A stretch of 64,000 nt of DNA from assembly GCF_000242895.2 (NCBI RefSeq), contig NC_021171.1, forward strand, positions 3,134,001 through 3,198,000. Direction: 5' to 3'. Source of the DNA: Bacillus sp. 1NLA3E. GTDB taxonomy: Bacteria; Bacillota; Bacilli; Bacillales; Cytobacillaceae. Below the pieces are notes generated by a model. It ran no database searches. It was not told where the DNA came from and worked only from the letters and a program-made list of their open reading frames with translations. Position 1 is the first letter of the stretch. Every line of letters begins with the position of its first letter. Shown here piece after piece: positions 61,535 through 64,000 of this stretch. Both the position numbers and the translations under genes were made by a program.

Positions 61535-62548
61535 TTAAGTTGGTTTCAGCAATTCAGTGATTGTGATTAATTCATGTAATTGGCGCTGTTTCCCTTTATA
61601 CCAATTTGATAAAAAAATCTCCTGCCCAGAGCTAGGAGCAACAAACCATTTTTTTTTAACTTTGTTTTGAATACTCCAATCTTGAAACTTATGTATGTGA
61701 TGCGAGATAACGGGAAATGTTACCCTCAAAAATGGTGTGTCTCTCTGTTTCTTTTCAAAAAAATACTGTTCATAATCATATCTTGACCCTGTATGTTCTG
61801 TATACAAAGCAAATTCAAGAAAATAAGGAAACAGATGAGGAGCAAACAAAATATCAGCTAGTCTTTTCCCTAGATCAATTCGATTATCAACCTTCCTAAA
61901 TCCATTCACACTCGCCCCAAAAATTTCCCCATCACAAGTCGGAAACAAAACAGAACTAAAATGGAACCAATCCTGAAATAAAAAGAATACGGACCGAAAT
62001 ACCTTATCTTTATAAACAGGATGCTCAATAACCGGTTTTTGGATTACATTTTGTTCATTAATGATAAGTGCTGTCATCAATCTCTTTTCATTTCGCTTAT
62101 TCCAAAATAGATTCCATTCTTCAACCATAAAGATAGAAACATGAAAAAAAGGCAAAAGGTGAAACATCGGGCGCCCTATTTTCGTCGAATAGTGATAGAG
62201 TAGCATTTGTGGAAATGCATCTTGAAAGATTAGCCAATTCGCTCGCTCATAAGTCATAAACAAAAGGTTTCTCACTTTCTGCGGAATAATTTTTGGAAAC
62301 CATTTCCCATGAAGATCACACATGTTCCACCCACCATTACGTGAAACCATACTAGCTAAAAAAGACCAAGGTATTTCCGGATATTGTTGATAGAAATCCA
62401 AATATGCTTTTGTTCGTGAAATATTATCAAGGTTTTTCTTTTTAGTTTCTGATAAAATGGGATGAAAATATTTAATTGTCTCTGAAATCATGGAATTGGT
62501 TGAAATGTTAATATGATTTAATTTCAAAGGTTTCATCATCTCTTTCAT
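61535..62548 (-). CDS. yppC: DUF2515 protein YppC
   Basis: 337 aa. NISRTKAYLDFYQQYPEIPW, then SFLASMVSRNGGWNMCDLHG and LLFMTYERANWLIFQDAFPQ are the DUF2515 signatures; the rest is aromatic-rich. No membrane helix obvious, function unknown. The start is uncertain: ATG 62548 has a poor site, and two further Met follow within five codons. Divergent from recU, the B. subtilis arrangement. Confidence 0.88.
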   Translation of the reverse strand: MKEMMKPLKLNHINISTNSMISETIKYFHPILSETKKKNLDNISRTKAYLDFYQQYPEIPWSFLASMVSRNGGWNMCDLHGKWFPKIIPQKVRNLLFMTYERANWLIFQDAFPQMLLYHYSTKIGRPMFHLLPFFHVSIFMVEEWNLFWNKRNEKRLMTALIINEQNVIQKPVIEHPVYKDKVFRSVFFLFQDWFHFSSVLFPTCDGEIFGASVNGFRKVDNRIDLGKRLADILFAPHLFPYFLEFALYTEHTGSRYDYEQYFFEKKQRDTPFLRVTFPVISHHIHKFQDWSIQNKVKKKWFVAPSSGQEIFLSNWYKGKQRQLHELITITELLKPT

Positions 62549-62650
62549 GAATCATATATTTGTTATGCTGTGGACAAAAAGTTCTTTTTATTCAGCCATG
62601 AATCGATGATATTTGGTATGATAAAAGGTAGTTTGTGAGGTGCAAATCAA

Positions 62651-63265
62651 ATGATTTTTAATTATCCGAACGGAAGACGCTTTACTCAGACATCTGAAAA
62701 ACAGGAAACCTTCCGTAAAAAAGAAAAAAATTTCACCTACAGTAATCGTGGGATGACATTAGAGGAAGATTTGAACGAAACAAATCGTTTTTACTTAGAA
62801 AATAACATTGCAGTCATCCATAAAAAACCAACACCCGTACAAATCGTTCAAGTTGATTATCCAAAAAGAAGTGCGGCAGTAATTAAGGAGGCCTACTTTA
62901 AACAAGCATCAACAACAGATTATAATGGAATTTATAGAGGAAGATATATTGACTTTGAAGCAAAGGAAACTAAATTCGAATCTTCTTTTCCATTAAAAAA
63001 TTTCCATGAACACCAAATAAACCATATGAAAGCAGTCTTGGCTCATGATGGGATTTGTTTTGTCATTATCCGTTTTTCCAGCTTTGAGAAAGTTTTTTTC
63101 CTCCCAGCAGAGCACTTACTAATATATTGGAAACGTATGTCAGATGGTGGAAGAAAATCAATCACATTCGAAGAAATAAACGATAACAGTCATGCCCTTT
63201 CGCTTGGTTTTCGACCGAGGATTGACTATATTAAAGTAATCGATGATCTTTATAGTTTTCATTAA
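62651..63265 (+). CDS. recU: Holliday junction resolvase RecU
   Basis: 204 aa. Endonuclease-like fold with active-site residues in [14 protein letters not shown] (~res 31-44), [20 protein letters not shown] (~94-113, Asp/Glu/Lys set) and [10 protein letters not shown] (~120). Resolves recombination intermediates and modulates RecA. The N-terminus [11 protein letters not shown] agrees with homologues. GAGGTGC precedes the ATG. Transcribed with ponA, 37 bases apart. Confidence 0.95.
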   Translation: MIFNYPNGRRFTQTSEKQETFRKKEKNFTYSNRGMTLEEDLNETNRFYLENNIAVIHKKPTPVQIVQVDYPKRSAAVIKEAYFKQASTTDYNGIYRGRYIDFEAKETKFESSFPLKNFHEHQINHMKAVLAHDGICFVIIRFSSFEKVFFLPAEHLLIYWKRMSDGGRKSITFEEINDNSHALSLGFRPRIDYIKVIDDLYSFH

Positions 63266-63302
63266 TATCTTTTTTGAAAGTTTAGAAAGGAAGCGTTGAA
63301 TG

Positions 63303-64000
63303 ATGTCAGATAAATATCAAACGAGAGAGGAGCGCAAAAAGCAACTTTCCGGTAACAGTAAACAAAAAGGAAAAAAGACCAATAAAGGAACACTTAAAAA
63401 GATTTTCTTAATTATTGTGGCACTTGGAATTATTGGCTTGTTAACCGGGGTTGCAGCCTTTGCATATATGGTAAAGGACGCGCCCAAACTTGACGAATCT
63501 GCTTTAAAGGATCCGATTCCATCGGAGATTTATGATAAAGATGGCAATCCTGTAACAGAGGTAGGATCTGTTAACCGAGATTATGTGGACTACGAGGATA
63601 TTCCTAAAGAAGTGGAAGATGCCTTTTTAGCCACGGAAGATGTTCGATTTTATAAGCATCACGGTGTTGACGTCATCCGCTTAGGCGGGGCTGTAATTGC
63701 CAATTTCACGAGAGGTTTTGGCTCTGAGGGTGCAAGTACGATCACCCAACAAGTTGTTAAAAATTCATTCTTAACACCGCAAAAAACCATTACCCGGAAG
63801 GTTCAAGAAGCTTGGCTGGCAGTGCAACTTGAGCGCAAATATACGAAACACGAGATTTTCGAGATGTATGTGAATAAGATCTGGATGTCTGAAAACTCCC
63901 ATGGAGTAAAAACAGCAGCAAAGATTTATTTTGATAAGCCTTTAAAGGATCTGAAGCTTTACGAAGTTGCGCTATTAGCTGGAATGCCACAAAGTCCAGA
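63303..64000 (+). CDS. ponA: Class A penicillin-binding protein 1 (5' part)
   Basis: Bifunctional glycosyltransferase/transpeptidase that polymerises and cross-links peptidoglycan. 232 codons are visible, cut by the window end. Cytosolic basic N-terminus (MSDKYQTREERKKQLSGNS), one transmembrane helix (IFLIIVALGIIGLLTGVAAF), then the GT51 domain with ATEDVRFYKHHGVD (catalytic Glu) and GASTITQQVVKNSFL, and RKVQEAWLAVQLERKYTK. I chose the second of two adjacent ATGs by analogy with PBP1; the first (63300) is equally well placed after GGAAG. Partner GpsB is encoded at 47.8 kb. Confidence 0.95.
   Translation, partial: MSDKYQTREERKKQLSGNSKQKGKKTNKGTLKKIFLIIVALGIIGLLTGVAAFAYMVKDAPKLDESALKDPIPSEIYDKDGNPVTEVGSVNRDYVDYEDIPKEVEDAFLATEDVRFYKHHGVDVIRLGGAVIANFTRGFGSEGASTITQQVVKNSFLTPQKTITRKVQEAWLAVQLERKYTKHEIFEMYVNKIWMSENSHGVKTAAKIYFDKPLKDLKLYEVALLAGMPQSP

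Overview
The window is a low-GC Firmicutes chromosome segment, almost certainly an endospore-forming Bacillaceae member close to Bacillus/Neobacillus. The evidence is spore genes (sspL, sspM, cotD, a YppG-like protein), B-type RNase P RNA, a guanine riboswitch in front of xpt-pbuX, and gene order that largely follows the B. subtilis ypb-ypw interval as I remember it (ypgQ/ypgR/brxA; cspD-ypeQ-ypeP-ypdQ; sspL-ypcP; dynA-bpsB-bpsA-pbuX-xpt; ypwA-ypvA; ypsC-rnpB-gpsB-ypsA-cotD-mrfB-mrfA; yppG-yppF-sspM-yppC-recU-ponA). The species cannot be named from the sequence alone.

Layout. 0-9.6 kb: redox and housekeeping genes (bacilliredoxin, CvfC-like HEAT protein, ABC-F/YfmR, HD hydrolase, formate-THF ligase, homoserine O-acetyltransferase, a methyltransferase). 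9.8-15.1 kb: metals and topology (mntR, topB, feoA and a feoB split into separate G-protein and permease genes). 15.8-21.6 kb: cspD, two RNase H-like proteins, a DMT transporter, sspL, and ypcP beside a collapsed IS1182-type element. 21.9-32.6 kb: a 1409-aa double activase of the 2-hydroxyacyl-CoA dehydratase type, the double dynamin DynA, a Fur-box-controlled micro-ORF, and the alkylpyrone pair bpsA/bpsB. 34-36.4 kb: xpt-pbuX with its guanine riboswitch and a repeat element inside the leader. 36.6-43.8 kb: ba3-type oxidase, carboxypeptidase, quinol NO reductase and a DUF2249 protein. 43.8-53.2 kb: ypvA to mrfA with rnpB. 53.5-56.3 kb: a Crp/Fnr regulator, hybrid cluster protein and a small heat shock protein. 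56.3-59 kb: a second IS1182 remnant and two orphan ABC permeases. 59-64 kb: yppG to the start of ponA.

The strongest integrated signal is a probable oxygen/NO-responsive regulon. Five near-palindromic NGTGA-N6-NCACN sites (plus one weaker) lie in front of the ba3 oxidase operon, norB, the DUF2249 gene and hcp. In four promoters a -10-like hexamer falls exactly where the site centre would be at -41.5, the classical activating position. The window also encodes a Crp/Fnr regulator without a cysteine cluster, with a RETVSR recognition helix suited to GTGA half sites.

A second theme is repeats. About ten copies or remnants of a ~130-bp GC-rich palindromic core occur. Some are bounded by GGCTnTGTTAAA terminal inverted repeats (MITE-like); two sit upstream of decayed IS1182-type transposase remnants. 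One copy lies in the xpt leader, and one IS remnant is flanked by a 22-bp duplicated terminator hairpin. Most short open frames over these repeats and over rnpB are artefacts.
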